From the NCBI GenBank assembly GCA_943735955.1, contig OX030964.1:2240075-2304074 (forward strand): a stretch of 64,000 nucleotides of DNA, written 5' to 3'. How positions within the stretch are numbered: the first letter of the stretch is position 1; each line of letters opens with the position of its first letter. Shown piece by piece: positions 22,265 through 37,668 of the stretch. The notes beneath the pieces were generated by a model. It was not told the DNA's origin. It saw nothing but the letters and a program-made list of their open reading frames with translations, and did no database searches. This DNA comes from Piscicola geometra (Eukaryota > Annelida > Clitellata > Hirudinida > Piscicolidae). The position numbers and the translations under genes were made by a program.

Positions 22265-22680
22265 AATGTCTTCAATTCCAGATTTTTGCTGAGGCGATTT
22301 TTTCCCCTGCAGTTAGGTCTCCGCACACTTAAAACACCCTTTCCACATACGCTTGTGAAGCGGGAGCTGAAACAATGTCTTGCGCATACGAAGCTAATAA
22401 TCTAGGGTACTCAATAATTTAAGTGCTAACATTTCTCCTGTATGTGGGTGAGACACAGAATGAACATTTAGCCGGACCTGAATTGCACGAAGCATTGATG
22501 GATTATAAAAGGGTGCTGAGATCCCGAGACATGAAAGTGTAAGACCCTTCTTAGTCCAGCAATCCATGCTAATGACAACGCGATGTCCAGTTTGAAGATC
22601 TTTACGAATTCGATCTTCTACATTGTTCTTATAATCTTTTATCAAAGAAATCATTTTCTCTGAACCTAAATGATAGAAAT
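22265..22680 (-). pseudogene. hAT transposase remnant
   Basis: The reverse frame 22654-22394 reads VVISMDCWTKKGLTLSCLGI and HPHTGEMLALKLL, matching the catalytic-core start of BED-type hAT transposases (DxWTs...fLGit, HTg). Just beyond, in a different frame, SAPASQAYVERVF and VCGDLTAG show the C-terminal dimerisation region. The central part is deleted and frames are broken, so this is a dead copy. Confidence 0.85.
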
Positions 22681-22946
22681 TGCATATATTTACGACTGTT
22701 TAATTAAAATAATTTAAATGGCTTCTAAATTATGTTCATAATGCTTGTTAAGAATTGTGGCATTCCCTTCCTATAAATACGCCACGTTTTCATTGATAGC
22801 TATGTTTTTTAACAATAATGCTTGCTAGCAGATGCAAAATCTAAAATATAAATGTACTTGCGCTGTCATGCTAAGGGAGCTTCATTTACGTCTTACCGTG
22901 GCATTTACTTTTTCGAAGAGAACCTGCATGTTATTGATCAGAAGTG

Positions 22947-24073
22947 ATGGAGTTGTGGAGCTTGTTGTGCTTGCTGTTCTGCTTCCAGTGTGAGTTCCTC
23001 TTCCATTGGTATCTGCTTGTATGGATTGTACTTTTAAGGACTTGATTTGTCAATCCAATAAAATAAAATAAAATATTAAATATTTGGTGGCGTTACATTA
23101 AACAAACATTAATTGAAATAATCTAAACGAAAAAATGTTGCTGGTGAGACTGATTGTTGTATCTTCATCTAACCGATAGAATATTTTCTTCACAGCGACT
23201 TCAGCGACAGTAATCAATGTAGCTTTCCGAAAACCTGCCTTTGTTAGGAGTGGTTATGGTCCCCATCTACCACCAAACGGGGTTGATGGGGACGTGGGTA
23301 CGTTTACCATATGTCGTTTTCCAGATGCTTGGTTCGTTGTGGATCTCGGATGGCCCTACAATGTAGAGTACGTGAATGTCACAACCAGAAAAGACTGCTG
23401 TGGTGAGTTGAGTGGAAAGGTGATGTTTGATTAAATGGTTTTGAGTATCTGATTCATTTACTTAGCACAATTGGTTAGTCTTTATTCTTATGTTAAACAA
23501 ATATTATTACTAATGCTTTTGACTTCACAGGGGAAAGAATGAGCAAGTTCAAAGTTGGTTTGTTGGAGCAGTTCAATGGGAATAACTTCCAACAAAACAC
23601 TCTCTGTGGAGAGTATGGTATGAACACTGAAAGAGCTAAATCTTATAGAGTTAACTGCTCACCAGTCTCTAAATGGTCCAGATTCGTACTTCTGTACGTG
23701 GAGGAAGCTGATATACCTCTAATTTATAATTCTAACAATTGGGAAATAGACATGAGCTTTGCTGAGTTAGAAGTCTACGCTGATGACAAAGATGTTTTTT
23801 GAAAACTTCATGCTTTACTATCAATCTATTTATTGGAAGTCATCTTTTCTACTAATAAGGAATAGAAGTGATCAGCATAGACGTTGTCTTAGGAAACATT
23901 CATTCTCAAATGTGCTATGAAACAACTAAGTTCTCACCCACAACCTCCCAGCCGACTTCACTCGCCAGTTCATCGGCTGTTACGACAAAACAGCAAGCAT
24001 GCCTTCTTCGGACGCTGCTTCTCTAGAAATGTGCATTAGCAGCTGCCAAAACTTTGCATATGCTGGATACCAG
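22947..24073 (+). CDS. secreted/ectodomain protein: signal peptide, fucolectin-like F5/8C, WSC
   Basis: Exon 1 (22947-22989) encodes MELWSLLCLLFCFQ, a signal peptide, with donor GTGAGT. Exon 2 (23196-23402) and exon 3 (23531-23793) join in phase to give a fucolectin-tachylectin type F5/8C domain: NVAFRKPAFVRSG, NGVDGD, WFVVDLG, CCGERMSKFKVG and FAELEVYADD. Exon 4 (23969-24073) reads IGCYDKTASM, CISSC and FAYAGYQ, the first half of a WSC carbohydrate-binding domain. If exon 3 is not spliced at 23793 it stops seven codons later, giving a short secreted lectin instead. The rest of WSC is not seen: a CR1-like LINE begins about 50 bases on. The next exons in the same direction are the EGF exons of phosphatase copy B at 27575, so this may be the N-terminal end of that receptor. 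No TATA box is assigned. Confidence 0.8.
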
Positions 24074-24119
24074 GTTTCAATGGTCTGAAATGTTCTGGTT
24101 TAAATGGATTAACTTTTAA

Positions 24120-26298
24120 TTCTATCAATTTTGACTTCATTTTAGAATTCTGGTAATATATGAAATACTTAATAAAAAATTATCATTTTCAATTATATAT
24201 CTAAATCTAGTCTTGAAGTTTACTGCATTGAGGTAGGCTTCTCTGACCACAAACTGTTGGTCTGGAAATGTCAACTGACCAAGCCTCCTCCTGTGTACAA
24301 AAAAACTTCTAGTAGACGCTGGAAACTCTTGGATAGAACAGAGTTTGCTCAACAGGTTCGATTGTCTCCACTCTCGTCTAGCACTGACCTTGATGTAGAT
24401 TCAGCTGCTGACCTCTACAGCTCCACCTTGACTAGCATTCTCGATAAGTTGATTCCTCTTAATACTGTTAGAGTGCACCAGAGGCCTTCGGACCCTTGGT
24501 TTGACCATGAGTGTCGCGCCTCTAAACGCCTTAAGAGAAGTCTTGAGAGAAGCTACAGTAAGTCAAAAAATGAGCAAGCACGTACTGCCTGGGTCAAGCA
24601 GTTGAAAGTTTACAAGAGTCTGTGCAGACGCAAGCGAGAGCAGTTCTGGAACTTGAAGCTTTCTCAGTCCAAAGGGAAGCCAGCTGACACCTGGAAACTC
24701 ATCAATAGCATCGCGGGCAGAAGTAAGACGTCGTCAGTCTCACGCATCAGTGCTGATGACTATCACGCACACCTCACAGGGAAAGTTGCGTCGGCGAGAA
24801 GGTCAATCAATGCCCAAGATGACCCAACATTTTCATTCTGCGAGCACGGGCTCAGTTTGAATGGGTTCAGCATAGTCGACGAAGAAGAAGTAGTTAAGGC
24901 TATTCAAGGGCTTCCGAATAAGCAGTGCTCGAATGACCCGTTTCCCACATGGCTGTTGAAGGAGATATCTGGAATAATTGCTCTTTTTTTAGTGAGCTTA
25001 TTCAACAGGTCTTTTTCGGCAGGCAGGGTTCCGAAGTCTTTCAAGTCGGCCTACATCACGCCACTGCTCAAGAAGCCAAGTCTTAAACTCACTGAAACTT
25101 CGTCGTACAGGCCTATTTCAAACTTGAGGGTGTTGTCCAAACTCATGGAAAGATTAGTTCTCCACAAAGTAGTACCTCGCAGAATTTCATCTTTTCCCTC
25201 CCTTGCAGTCAGCCTACCGTCGTCATCATTCGACAGAAACTGCCATAACCAAAGTCTTTTCAGACATCGTTAGGGCAGCAGATGACGGTAAGCTCGCATT
25301 GTTAGTTTTGCTTGATCTATCGGCAGCTTTCGATCTGGTAGATCACGCAACACTGCTCCGAAGACTGCACATCTCCTATGGTTTCTCGGACTTTGCGTTA
25401 GAATGGTTTAGGGACTACTTAAATGACAGATGTTTTGACATCCACTGTAGTGGGACAAAATCGACAATGTCGGTTTCCGCTGTAGGAGTCCCCCAAGGTT
25501 CAGTCCTTGGTCCTTTACTGTTCTCTTTGTACACTGGAGATTTGGAAAGAATAGCAGCTAGACATGAGCTCGCTTTTCATCAGTACGCTGATGACACCCA
25601 GATTTACGGTCACTGCATTAAAGGTCATCAGACTGACCTGCAAGAAAGGGTGTCATCATGCATTGATGAAATTCCTGCTTGGATGGGTGCCAATCAACTG
25701 AAACTTAACTCCAGCAAAACTGAAGTTATCTGGCTCTCATCCCGTCGAAACTCTACTCACACTCCCAAAGATCCAGTTCGCATTTGTCAGAACGAGATAA
25801 TTCCTTCCGATAGTGTCAGAAACCTAGGAGTTTATCTCGACAAAGACCTCACCATGACGACACACATCAACAAGATGACTCAAACCTGCTTTGCTTCATT
25901 ACGCCAAATACGATCCATAAGATGGTTATTGACCAAGGACTCACTGAGAACATTGGCTTCTGCTTTGGTTCTCAGTCGAATTGACTATGGCAATATCATT
26001 CTTACTGGGTCGCCAATGACGCAGCTGCAGAAAATTCAGTCTATAATCAACACCACAGCTAGGCTCATAACAGGTGCTAGAAAGTATGATCACATCAGCC
26101 CTGTTCTCAAGGAGCTCACTGGCTCCGTGTTGAAAATAGAATTGAATACAAAAACATCTTGTTAATGCACAAGTGTCTGTCTAATGAGTGCCCAGATTAT
26201 TTGTCGAGCAGCATTGTCATGAGAGCAAGTCTTCCCCAGAGGGAAAGACTCAGGTCTGCTAGGTCAAGAGATGTAGTTCCACAGAGCTACAAACTCAA
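24120..26298 (+). mobile_element. CR1-like LINE, frame-broken
   Basis: The frame from 24257 covers the linker after the endonuclease (GFSDHKLLVW is the SDH-type end of the endonuclease) and the reverse transcriptase start (SSYRPISNLRVLSKLMERL). After a frameshift near 25200 it continues with SAYRRHHSTETAI, LLVLLDLSAAFDLVDHATLL, GVPQGSVLGPLLF and YADDTQIYG (catalytic DD), then SRIDYGNIILTG. A second frameshift near 26160 precedes the C-terminal end. The 3' tail is interrupted at 26299 by a pogo-like element. The element lies between the WSC exon and the EGF exons of the phosphatase region. Confidence 0.92.
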
Positions 26299-27075
26299 GT
26301 AGGGGGAAGGCGTACACAGTCGATCACTTTTTACAAAAATGTTTATAACTCAAAATTGTTAAAAGATAAAATTTTAATAAATATTGATTTTATACATTCA
26401 TCATTAAGACTTCATTTTCTACTTAATTCATTTATCTAGTTGAAATGGTTTTGAGTCAAATGTAGTTCAAAGTAGACTCCCGAAAATGATCGACTGGGTA
26501 CGACCGGTGTACACAGTCGATCATATAGACGTACCCAGTCGATCATTGCCACAAGTGCCACAATTTTAAGTTTTCCAAGCATTAATTTAAGTATTAATAG
26601 AAAATTAAATACTCACATAAATTATTGCAATTGAATACTGATTTAGAAAACTTTTAACATTCAACTTTTTCTAGGAAACTTTCTCATCTAAACACAAGTT
26701 TTTCAACTTTTATTCTCATGTTATAAATGAAAAACTGAAAAAATATAGATGTTTCAAGTTATAGTTTAACAAATGTTTTTCAATAACTGATAAATAAAAG
26801 TTTTTTTAATGTTTCAAGTGATATGTGGCTGTCATGGTTATCCAATAATAACAATACAGGTTTTCAGTTGAACACTTGCAATGTTTTGCAAAGTGGGCCA
26901 GAAATTTCATAAACACTTCAGCTGTCGTCCAGCCACTAGGTCTAGCGGCTCCACTTGTTCCTGGTGGGGCGTCCTTGATCATTTTGTCTTTGAAGTGGAC
27001 TCTGGGGAAGATAAAGGTAGGAAAAGATTGTAGACATTGATAATTTTGTCTCTGGCATTCGTCCATCTCGGGAGA
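26299..27075 (-). mobile_element. pogo/Tigger-like DNA transposon, partial
   Basis: The left edge AGTAGGGGGAAGGCGTACAC breaks the LINE tail at a TA, the pogo target. Downstream the motif CAGTCGATCA is repeated in several orientations near 26320-26540. The reverse frame 27066-26806 reads FPRVHFKDKMIKDAPPG and ARPSGWTTAEVFMKFLAHF, the middle of a DDE_1 (pogo/jerky/Tigger) transposase core. The opposite terminal repeat and most of the transposase are missing. Confidence 0.72.
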
Positions 27076-27574
27076 TGATTAATCTTTATAGACTATATAC
27101 AGTATAATAGACTATATAAAGCTGAATCTAAAATATCATCTAAATAGACTGTAAGCTAGAGGTTTGCAATGGTTAAGGCTAAAAGTGAATTGCGAAATAA
27201 AGACATTTTTCATGGTAAAGCCAGTTTAACTTATGTTATTCGAAAAAAATTTCTTTAAAAATGAATTTCTAAAAATTCTTTAAAAAATTTAGAGCGTTCT
27301 TAAAAGACATTTGATGACGATTTTGAAAAGGAACTGAAAGACTACATGTTCCAAAATAAATAAAGATTTTTTGGAATGATTTCTTTATTTCTTATGTTAA
27401 AGTTGATATAGTTTGACAAAGAGTCAATATAATGGCTGGGCAAATTTTGATTTAAGTTATTAGTTATGCAATTGAAATATGAGGCTACTTGTAAAAATCG
27501 TTCCATTTTGTGCAACCTCTCCCTTAGAGCTTTTCGAAATGCCTTCAGACCTGTTCCAACAATGAACACTGCAG
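27076..27574. other. intron-like AT-rich DNA before EGF exons
   Basis: No exon is visible between the pogo-like fragment and the EGF exon at 27575. The last 60 bases match the right copy (62470-62529), and the match stops further upstream. The equivalent of the first EGF exon of copy D is absent here. Confidence 0.6.
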
Positions 27575-29097
27575 ATGCGAATGAATGTGAGATTGACAAG
27601 CCTTGTGATACTGGCACTTCCACGTGCCTCAACACCCTGGGATCCTACGAGTGCCTCTGTCGTCCTGGCTTCACGAAGAATACTTTAGGAAAGTGTGAAG
27701 GTGGTCTTTCTTTTTTACTCCTTTCAAGGCAACTCTTGCCATTAGATAAAACTACATTGGCATAGGTAATAAACGTCTATAATAAAAAAATGTCATGAAA
27801 CAAAGAATCTTTAATTAGCGGTGAAACTTGAAGTTTTTCAATAATTAAAACCTTTTTTTTTAAAAGCAACAAACAACCAAATAGTACAATACACTCTAAA
27901 CACAACGAAAACATATATTTGAAATAGAACGATACACGAATGAATCTCCCATCATTATTCAGTCCTTTTTCCTATTTTTCTCGTAAATAAACCAAACATA
28001 AACTCTCCTCCAAAGACGTGGACGAGTGCTCCAACAAGAGTCACAACTGCAGCCTTGAGAACTATGTCTGTTCCAACATTCGAGGCTCATACGAATGCGT
28101 GTGTTTTGCAGGATTCAAAGAAACACTGGGCGTTTGCGAAAGTTTGTACCACTCTGCGTGGTTTTTTATATAAATATTTCTTTATTTTTGTATCACGACA
28201 GAGTAGTGTATTCCTGAAGCTATGGGAATGTCCTTTACTTTACTTGTCATTTCCATTTAACCTTGCTTCCTAACTTCTCTAATAATATCGTTTTGAATTA
28301 TATATATATATATATATTTTATAATTAAATATTTCATCAGGATTTCAATGAATCTCATCTAAAATTACTTCCTTCAAGAACTGCCAGCAAATGTTGGAGC
28401 GATAGTGAGAGGGGTGGTTGGTGGCTCGCTGTTTCTCCTCCTACTCATCCTTCTTCTACTTCTGTTTCTACGTATAAGACGCAGGTTCAATTAGTTTTTA
28501 CTTTAATCTATTTTATAATTATTTTATGAATTTATACTTTACTTCCAAAATATGTTTTTCAGCGTTGAAATTGTAAAAAAATATTTTTTGAACATAAAAT
28601 TTTAAATAAAAAAATAATTTAACAAAATTTTAGTAAACAAAAAGATGTTCTATCAAAGCCGCCAGAAGCCGGTGATTTTGATCGTTTTTTAAATATTTAT
28701 TAACGACTTTAAATGATTTGTTCTAATTTTAATAACATGTCTATGAACAAAAATGAAATGCTGTTGTACGACATATTGAAGCCCTGGAACTCAACTTATT
28801 TCCACATTTTTAGTCACTTCGAATAAAAGAGCTACTAGCAGTACAGGACTCAACACCAGAATGACTAGCCTGAATCTCATCAACAAATTCAAGACCGATA
28901 AAAATGCAGGAGTTGTAAAAGACAGTAGTTCAACTAGCCTCAACAGCAGCGCAACCACAGAAACCCACATGAACACAAGCATTGAAAACGAGATCAGGGA
29001 TGATGGGGAATACGAAGTATTGGGCACCAAAGTTAAATTGGAGGATGTGGAAAGTTTTTATCTCAACAACCACAGCGCCATTGTCGCCGAGTTCAAA
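27575..29097 (+). CDS. receptor phosphatase copy B: EGF repeats, transmembrane helix, juxtamembrane
   Basis: Exons 27575-27700 and 28016-28141 are both 126 bases and phase 1 on both sides. They encode EGF-like modules (DANECEIDKPCDTG, SYECLCRPGF; DVDECSNKSHNC, SYECVCFAGF) with the DxDEC calcium-binding start. Exon 28379-28484 encodes one transmembrane helix (GGSLFLLLLILLLLLFLRI) followed by basic residues as stop-transfer. Exon 28634-28671 and exon 28814-29097 give a serine- and threonine-rich juxtamembrane segment leading to YLNNHSAIVAEFK, the start of the phosphatase fold. All phases agree. Upstream exons are needed for a signal peptide; the nearest candidates are at 22947-24073. Confidence 0.9.
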
Positions 29098-29298
29098 GTG
29101 GGTCTTGTTCTTAAATGTGAATTAATATTAGTATGATAAGATTATACATTACAACATTCCTCTAGTTTTTTTGCAATCAAATGTATTGCATGCCCATTAA
29201 AACTTATGCTAATTTATGATGATAATTTATTTACAAAATGTTGATTCATATTTAACCAAGTTTGAGACTTTGTTGAAAGCGTTAATTGTTCCCATTAG

Positions 29299-31931
<2,633 letters not shown>

Positions 31932-32116
31932 GTGGTCTCAGAAGAGGCTTGATTGAAAGTGCTTTGAAGTTTCTTCATAAAATATCTGCACAATACTTTA
32001 AGCTCAACCGCAAATAATTACTTTGCAGCTAAATAGTTCAGTTTTAAATTACGTTTAATAACATTATTTATGACACGTTTTTTAAAAATTAATATTTCAA
32101 TAAATCATTTAAACAG

Positions 32117-33923
32117 TTAATTGAAGAAACCTCTTCACGGACTCAAGACGATGGAAGTAGGGGGTTGATGTTTAAGATTCGTCACGTTGATTTTGAAAAT
32201 ATTGCATAATGAAATGAATAAATTTAATTAAACGTTTCTACTTTAAAAATGTTTATTCATGAATGTACAGAAACAAAAACGGAAAAAGGTTCTTTCAACT
32301 TCGAAAACTATCCGGTAAAATCAGTTCATCATTCGTTCTCTTCTTAAATGATTACATTAAAAAACATTCCCAAGCACCTCGACCACCCTCAAAACCACCG
32401 CCACAACAGAGCTTCGGCAGAGCAGGGGCATTCAGACTACAGCGCATTGAAAACGTGAGCACAAAGTCGTCCTTGTTGGACGTCATCGTCGAATGCTGCT
32501 TCGTGCTGGTGCTGGGAGAGCGAGGCAGGGTGAGCAGTGGCTGACTTTAACTTGCGAGAATTTAGTTATACGCAGCCCTTTGTATGTGTTATAATGTTTT
32601 TATACTTTTATTTATTAATTATAATATCGATGTAAGTGTAAGTGAGATAAAGATATATAATAATAACAATAAACTTTCCATATTTCTTGAATAAGTGATC
32701 TTGAAACCTTTCGGGCTCACGCGACGTCAATAATACTCGTCATCAGATTTAATTGCATTCTTTTGTAAGGAAGCGCATGAAGCACTAAACATCCAAGCAT
32801 TGCACCGACAACAGATCGGCTTTGAACGACTGTTGCCCACTGAGAAACTGAGAATGCCTTACAAGGGAGTACGTTTGGTGAGGAAGGACGCTGGCGATGC
32901 CTATGTTTTGTTGAGCGAGAGAGAAGAGCAACAAGACGCTCACAGAAATGTTCATTTTTATGTTAGTAGTTAATTAATAGTTAGTATTTTATTTTAGTTG
33001 TTGATAAAGGAAGGCATAAAACCTTCAAATTAAACAGTATTTTAAGACCGAAAGATTAAAAGTTATTTAAGCGTTTTATTTAACGAAAAGCGCAAAAAAA
33101 AATTGAAAAAAACTAATTTTCAACTATTTGCTTTTAAAAATCAGAAAAGTTTGACAAATGATCAAAAATATAAAACATACAGACTAACTCTCCGGTCCAG
33201 CAGAGAGAAGTTAGGTTGTGTTGTGACAGTTCGGGCTTGGAGACCTGTTACAAACACCTCAGTGGTCTCTTGAGGAACCCCAACCAGCCCCCAGTGCTCG
33301 TCCTCTACTCGTTGGTGCTCTCAAGTTTTAACGAAACATGCTAATTTATAAAAATATCTTTTTCTTTTATTCTTAGATATTATGATTTTATAAATATTAT
33401 AAAACTGATTAATTTAAAATAGAAGAATTAATTAAATTACTTATTATAATAAATTAGATTATAAAACTGTTTTTACTTTCAGCGACTTAATATAAAACAA
33501 TGAACATTATATCACAGGGAAGAAAAGAGACAAGAGTGTCTATGGAGTCTGGTGAAGATGCACCTGATGGAGATGGAAGAAACGCATGGAGAGGTGGATG
33601 TGTTGCAGGCAGTCTACCATACCCACAGCCAACAAGCCACGCTTTCCACTCCAGCCTACTCCAACACCACCCCTTCCAACCTCCATCTCGACGTTCCTTC
33701 CTACAAATCTGCATACACTTTCGCTTCACAATTGTTGAATGTAAACCTCCCAAGCGGCGACTACGACACCTCACTGCTAATTCACTGCCAAGCCGATGAT
33801 TCCCACAAAGAAGATGTAGAGCGCACTTACTACAACCAAACCGTTGAGCACCCATACACAAGTCTTGTGTCTAGGAACATCAAAAGCAAAAGCATCCATC
33901 CTCCAAAGAGGCAGGCAAGCTGA
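32117..33923 (+). CDS. receptor phosphatase copy B: linker, degenerate D2 and C-terminal tail
   Basis: Exons 32117-32156, 32271-32314, 32410-32529, 32770-32961, 33204-about 33327 and 33517-33923. They encode a linker (GSFNFENYP), a strongly divergent second phosphatase domain and a tail ending SKSIHPPKRQAS before the stop at 33921-33923. The expected D2 P-loop position reads PPVLVLYSLVLSS with no cysteine or arginine signature. The final exon keeps ETHGEVDVLQAV, like the helix after the P-loop. The last exon is open to its end in B, whereas in A an internal stop breaks it. The splice between 33327 and 33517 needs a non-canonical or unseen site to keep frame, so D2 may be mis-modelled here. 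Confidence 0.75.
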
Positions 33924-34740
33924 GCTAGGAAGAGTTGTGCAATGCCAGACATGGCTGCTGGTTGTGTGACTATAAAACACCAATATCATCGTATAAATAC
34001 TACTTTTAAATCATTGTTTTTTCCCTGGATGGCCATCAGGCCTTTATCTCAGAAAAACTTTTATATATCAACGCAGAACATAGAGATCCCACTAAAATAA
34101 CACTAACATGTCACAAATTCTGGACAAAATAGAGCACCATTAGACTTTAATTACACTTTTTATTCTCTACACTTATCATATACGGAATTTTGCAACCTTC
34201 ATGGAAAGGATGCTGAAACTGTGCAAAGACAGCTCAAGTTCACATCAACAAGTTTACGTGCGGATCAGTCTGATCTCCTTGCATGTATCGAACTGCAAGA
34301 GCTCTTTTGTGCCACAAGCCTTCAGCCGACTAGCATTATATGCTCGATGTTGCTCTGACTCTGCCAGTTACTTCATAAGATGCAGAAAGAGAAATTTCTA
34401 AACTTCGGTTTATTTAAATTCATTTTAGAACGACTTTATATGCTCGTCATTTGCAAAGCTTGATTGAGAATATCTGCTACCAAAACAGCTACTTCTTCCA
34501 GCAAATAAAATGGTGAAAAAAATTCAACAAACAGATCGAAAAATTATTTTGTTACTCAAAACACATCTAAATTTTGGTGAAAAGAAATATTTTTTAAAAT
34601 CATAGACTGTTTAGGATTTCATATCAAACTTATTTTTCCTTTGGTTTAAAAAATGATGACGTAACTTTAATAATAATGCAACGTAGTTTGTCTTTTTCTT
34701 TTGTATCATTAATAAACTATATTAAATTCTTTTTTAATTA
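33924..34740. other. 3' flank of copy B
   Basis: Matches the 3' flank of copy A. AATAAA occurs at about 34505 and 34710 and could serve polyadenylation. No further gene is seen. Confidence 0.6.
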
Positions 34741-35880
34741 TAATTGGTAGTTTTGATTAAGTCCATTTACCGCCGCTACCCGAAAAAAAAAGTTAACATG
34801 AATTTTAAATTTAGACTTGCATTATATGGTTATAATAATAACTCAGGGAAAATTAAAAACAATTATTTCATAATTTTTAATGGGGCAAAATATTGCGAAA
34901 AAGCAGCGTGAGCGGGAAGTGTGACATTTTTTCCCAAAAAATGAAAATCAACATTCATTTACAAAATTCAGATTTGAATATTATTTTTATAAATTTCATA
35001 ATACATTAACATTTAAATAATAATAAAAATTTCATAATAAATATTTTAATAAATTTCACGTCGAAGTTGAAAAACGCAGCATTGATTTATAAATACATTG
35101 GAAACGTTTTAAAAGTAATTTTCAATGAAAAAAGTAAAATTTACTTATTAAGTATATTTTCACCCTGAAATTGAAACTAAATTTTTATAAAAAAACTAAA
35201 AGCATAATAAAAAATTGAAAAATGATTTAAGTAAGGAAAGATTATTTTGAGAAAAGATAAATGAGAACAAGGAAAAAAAGGTTCTAAATATAAAATTTCG
35301 GTTTATAAAATTTCATTTTAGGACGACTGTATCTGCTCGTCGTTTGCAAAGCTTGTTTGAGAATATCTGCTACCAAAACAGCTACTGCACTTATCCCAGT
35401 AAATGAAATGGTGAAAAGATTTCAACAAACTGATCGAAAAATTATTTTGTAACTGAGAACACATCAAAATTTTGTTGAAACTAAATATTTTTAAAAATCA
35501 TAGACTGTTTAGGATCTCATATTAAACTTATTTTAAATTTTTTTTTCCTTAGTTTAAAAAATGATGACAAAACTCTAAGAATACTATGGAACTTAGTTTG
35601 TAGTTTTTTTTTATAATTAATAAACTATCTTAATTTCTTTGTTAATTATAATTGGTAGTTTTTATTTATCCCATTTACCGCCGCTACCCGAAAAAAAAGT
35701 TAATATGAATTTTACATTTAGACTTACAATATATGGTTATAATAATAACTCAAACAAGATTGAAATCAATTATTTCATAATTTTTAATGGGCAAAATGGT
35801 GAAAAAACGCAACGTGAGCGGGAAGTGTGATATAATTCTGTGCAGTAAGAAATCATAAATAAATTGATTCAAACCACATT
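34440..35880. repeat. local duplication of the 3' flank block
   Basis: The block 34440-34930 (from TATCTGCTACCAAAACAGCT to GAGCGGGAAGTGTGA) recurs at about 35310-35830, and once after copy A at 12235-12735. The two copies are separated by 400 bases of unrelated AT-rich DNA. Confidence 0.85.
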
Positions 35881-36742
35881 TATAAAACAGAAATAAATTT
35901 CAGTTGCAAATAGTTTGATAAAATTATGAATTCTAATTATTTTATTAGTTATAATAAAAATTATTATAATTTTAATTACAACAAAGCCAAATATTTAACG
36001 TGAATTACAACAGCACTTATAAACTGTCGTGCTAATTCAAAGACGACACTGACGATGAATTTATCTTTATTATAATTTTATAATCAATCTATGAGAGGCA
36101 AAAAAATTATATTTTCTCAATAAAAGCTTCAAGTGTGAAGCATTTGCGGTTTGGATTTATTTTTCCAAACATTAATTTACAATATTCAAATGATAATTTT
36201 AAAGTTATAAATTTCATAATACATTAAAATATTGATTTTTTTATTTTCATAATAACTATTGTAATGAATGACTTGGCTTAATAAAAATCATATGATATCA
36301 TGTTACTTCAAAGTTGCGAAAACGCACCATTGATTTTTAAATGCATTGAAAACGTTTTAAAAGTTATTTTGAATTAGAAAAATTTAATTTAAGTATTAAC
36401 AATCTTTTCACAATGAAATTAAAACTAAATTTGTATAAAAATACTAAAATCGAACGAAAAAATTGAAAAATTCTCTAAGCAAAGAAAGATTGTTTTGAGA
36501 AAGTTTAAATGTGAAAAGGAAATAAAAGATTATAAATTTAAAAAATAGAAATTTAACTTATAAAATTAAAATCTCAAATTTATTGTACAAAATATGTGAA
36601 AAACTCGGTATTAAAACAGCAAGAAAATATAAAAATTGAAATTGCAAAAACGCAACAGTGGCGTTAAATTGGTTAAACAATTAATTTTTAAAAAACTAAA
36701 GTTGAGCTTCGCCTCCAGCATTTTTTGCTGGTTGCGCCCCTG
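35880..36742 (-). mobile_element. hAT-related repeat ending in CAGGGGCGCAACC
   Basis: AT-rich sequence resembling 12780-14127. It closes with AGCATTTTTTGCTGGTTGCG followed by CCCCTG at 36742, the same terminus as 14127 and 45446. No transposase frame is visible in this copy. Confidence 0.6.
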
Positions 36743-37013
36743 ACTCTGAGAAAAGCTACGTCATCTTCAAGAACGCGAATTGCCATGCTATTGTTACGTT
36801 GGCATTGTTTATTCTTACGTAAATACCTGAAAAATCAAAAGCTGCACGCACACACGATGCATGCTTGTTAGAAGTCGCACTAGGTAACCAATCTGACTGG
36901 GTACCCGTCGGGAACGGGATAGGACCGGAAATCAAAATTCTGATGGCCGTCATTGGATGTTCACTGGAAAGAATAGATGAAATGAAAAACATGTAACACA
37001 ATTGTAAACTCAT

Positions 37014-37319
37014 TTATTATTACGAAAAACTTTTTGATACCAAAATTAATCTCTTTTCCAAGCTGGAAACAGATGAACTAAATTTGTTTCATCGATTAAA
37101 TCTTTTTAAAAAATTCTATTAACGTTCTAGTGAATCAAACAATGGCATGTTTTTCAAGCTCATTTCTTTTGAATGATACTTTTAAACTAATGAGTTTTCA
37201 GATTTTTGTATACATTTAAAGGCTTTTCCACAAAGATTTATTTTTTAATGGTTCTTTGCTGATGCTTAGGAGTTTTTAAATATGTAAAACAATATTTCAA
37301 ACATGATAAAAAAGCTTTA
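37014..37319. other. no gene seen
   Basis: AT-rich sequence without supportable features. Confidence 0.5.
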
Positions 37320-37337
37320 GATTTTCAAAACCACAAT

Positions 37338-37668
37338 CATGAGACATTCAAATCGATGGAACATTGTGCGTCTTTTATTATACAGATTAAAAAATGAGCT
37401 TAAAAGAGACCAGGCAAGAAAAGCAATGCTAGAAGGGTTATTATTTCATTTACAAGTGATTTATAGCACTCGATTTAGTCAATTTTAATTTATAAATATA
37501 TTGGGGACAGAAAATTCATAAATGACATAGATGGTTTAGCTGTAAGTGAAAACAGTATCAAATGGCTGTTTGGTACTATCAAAAAACCGAAAAGGAATAG
37601 AGAAAATTGGTTTAAAGCTTTACTAGAGTGCCACAGAAGTGTTCAAGACTATGAGAGACTGACTGTCT
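37338..37668 (+). pseudogene. two short unrecognised frames, possibly helical
   Basis: A frame from 37338 (RLLLYRLKNELKRDQARKAM, then a stop near 37488) is followed in another frame by SENSIKWLFGTIKKPKRN and NWFKALLECHRSVQDYERL, stopping at 37666-37668. The second has a faint resemblance to a helical death-fold (CARD-like) end, but the match is too weak to name. Neither has a clear start or splice context. It may be decayed coding sequence. Confidence 0.25.

Noticed and set aside
33487..33861. Reverse frame over the phosphatase tail exon
   Set aside because: A shadow of the real forward exon; it has no family signature.
36756..37013. Reverse frame of 85 residues with an apparent splice acceptor at 36966
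   Set aside because: Part of it (about 36893-36945) is the GGGTACCCG/GGGAACGGG repeat seen at 17400 and 59470, and no partner exon or known domain was found.
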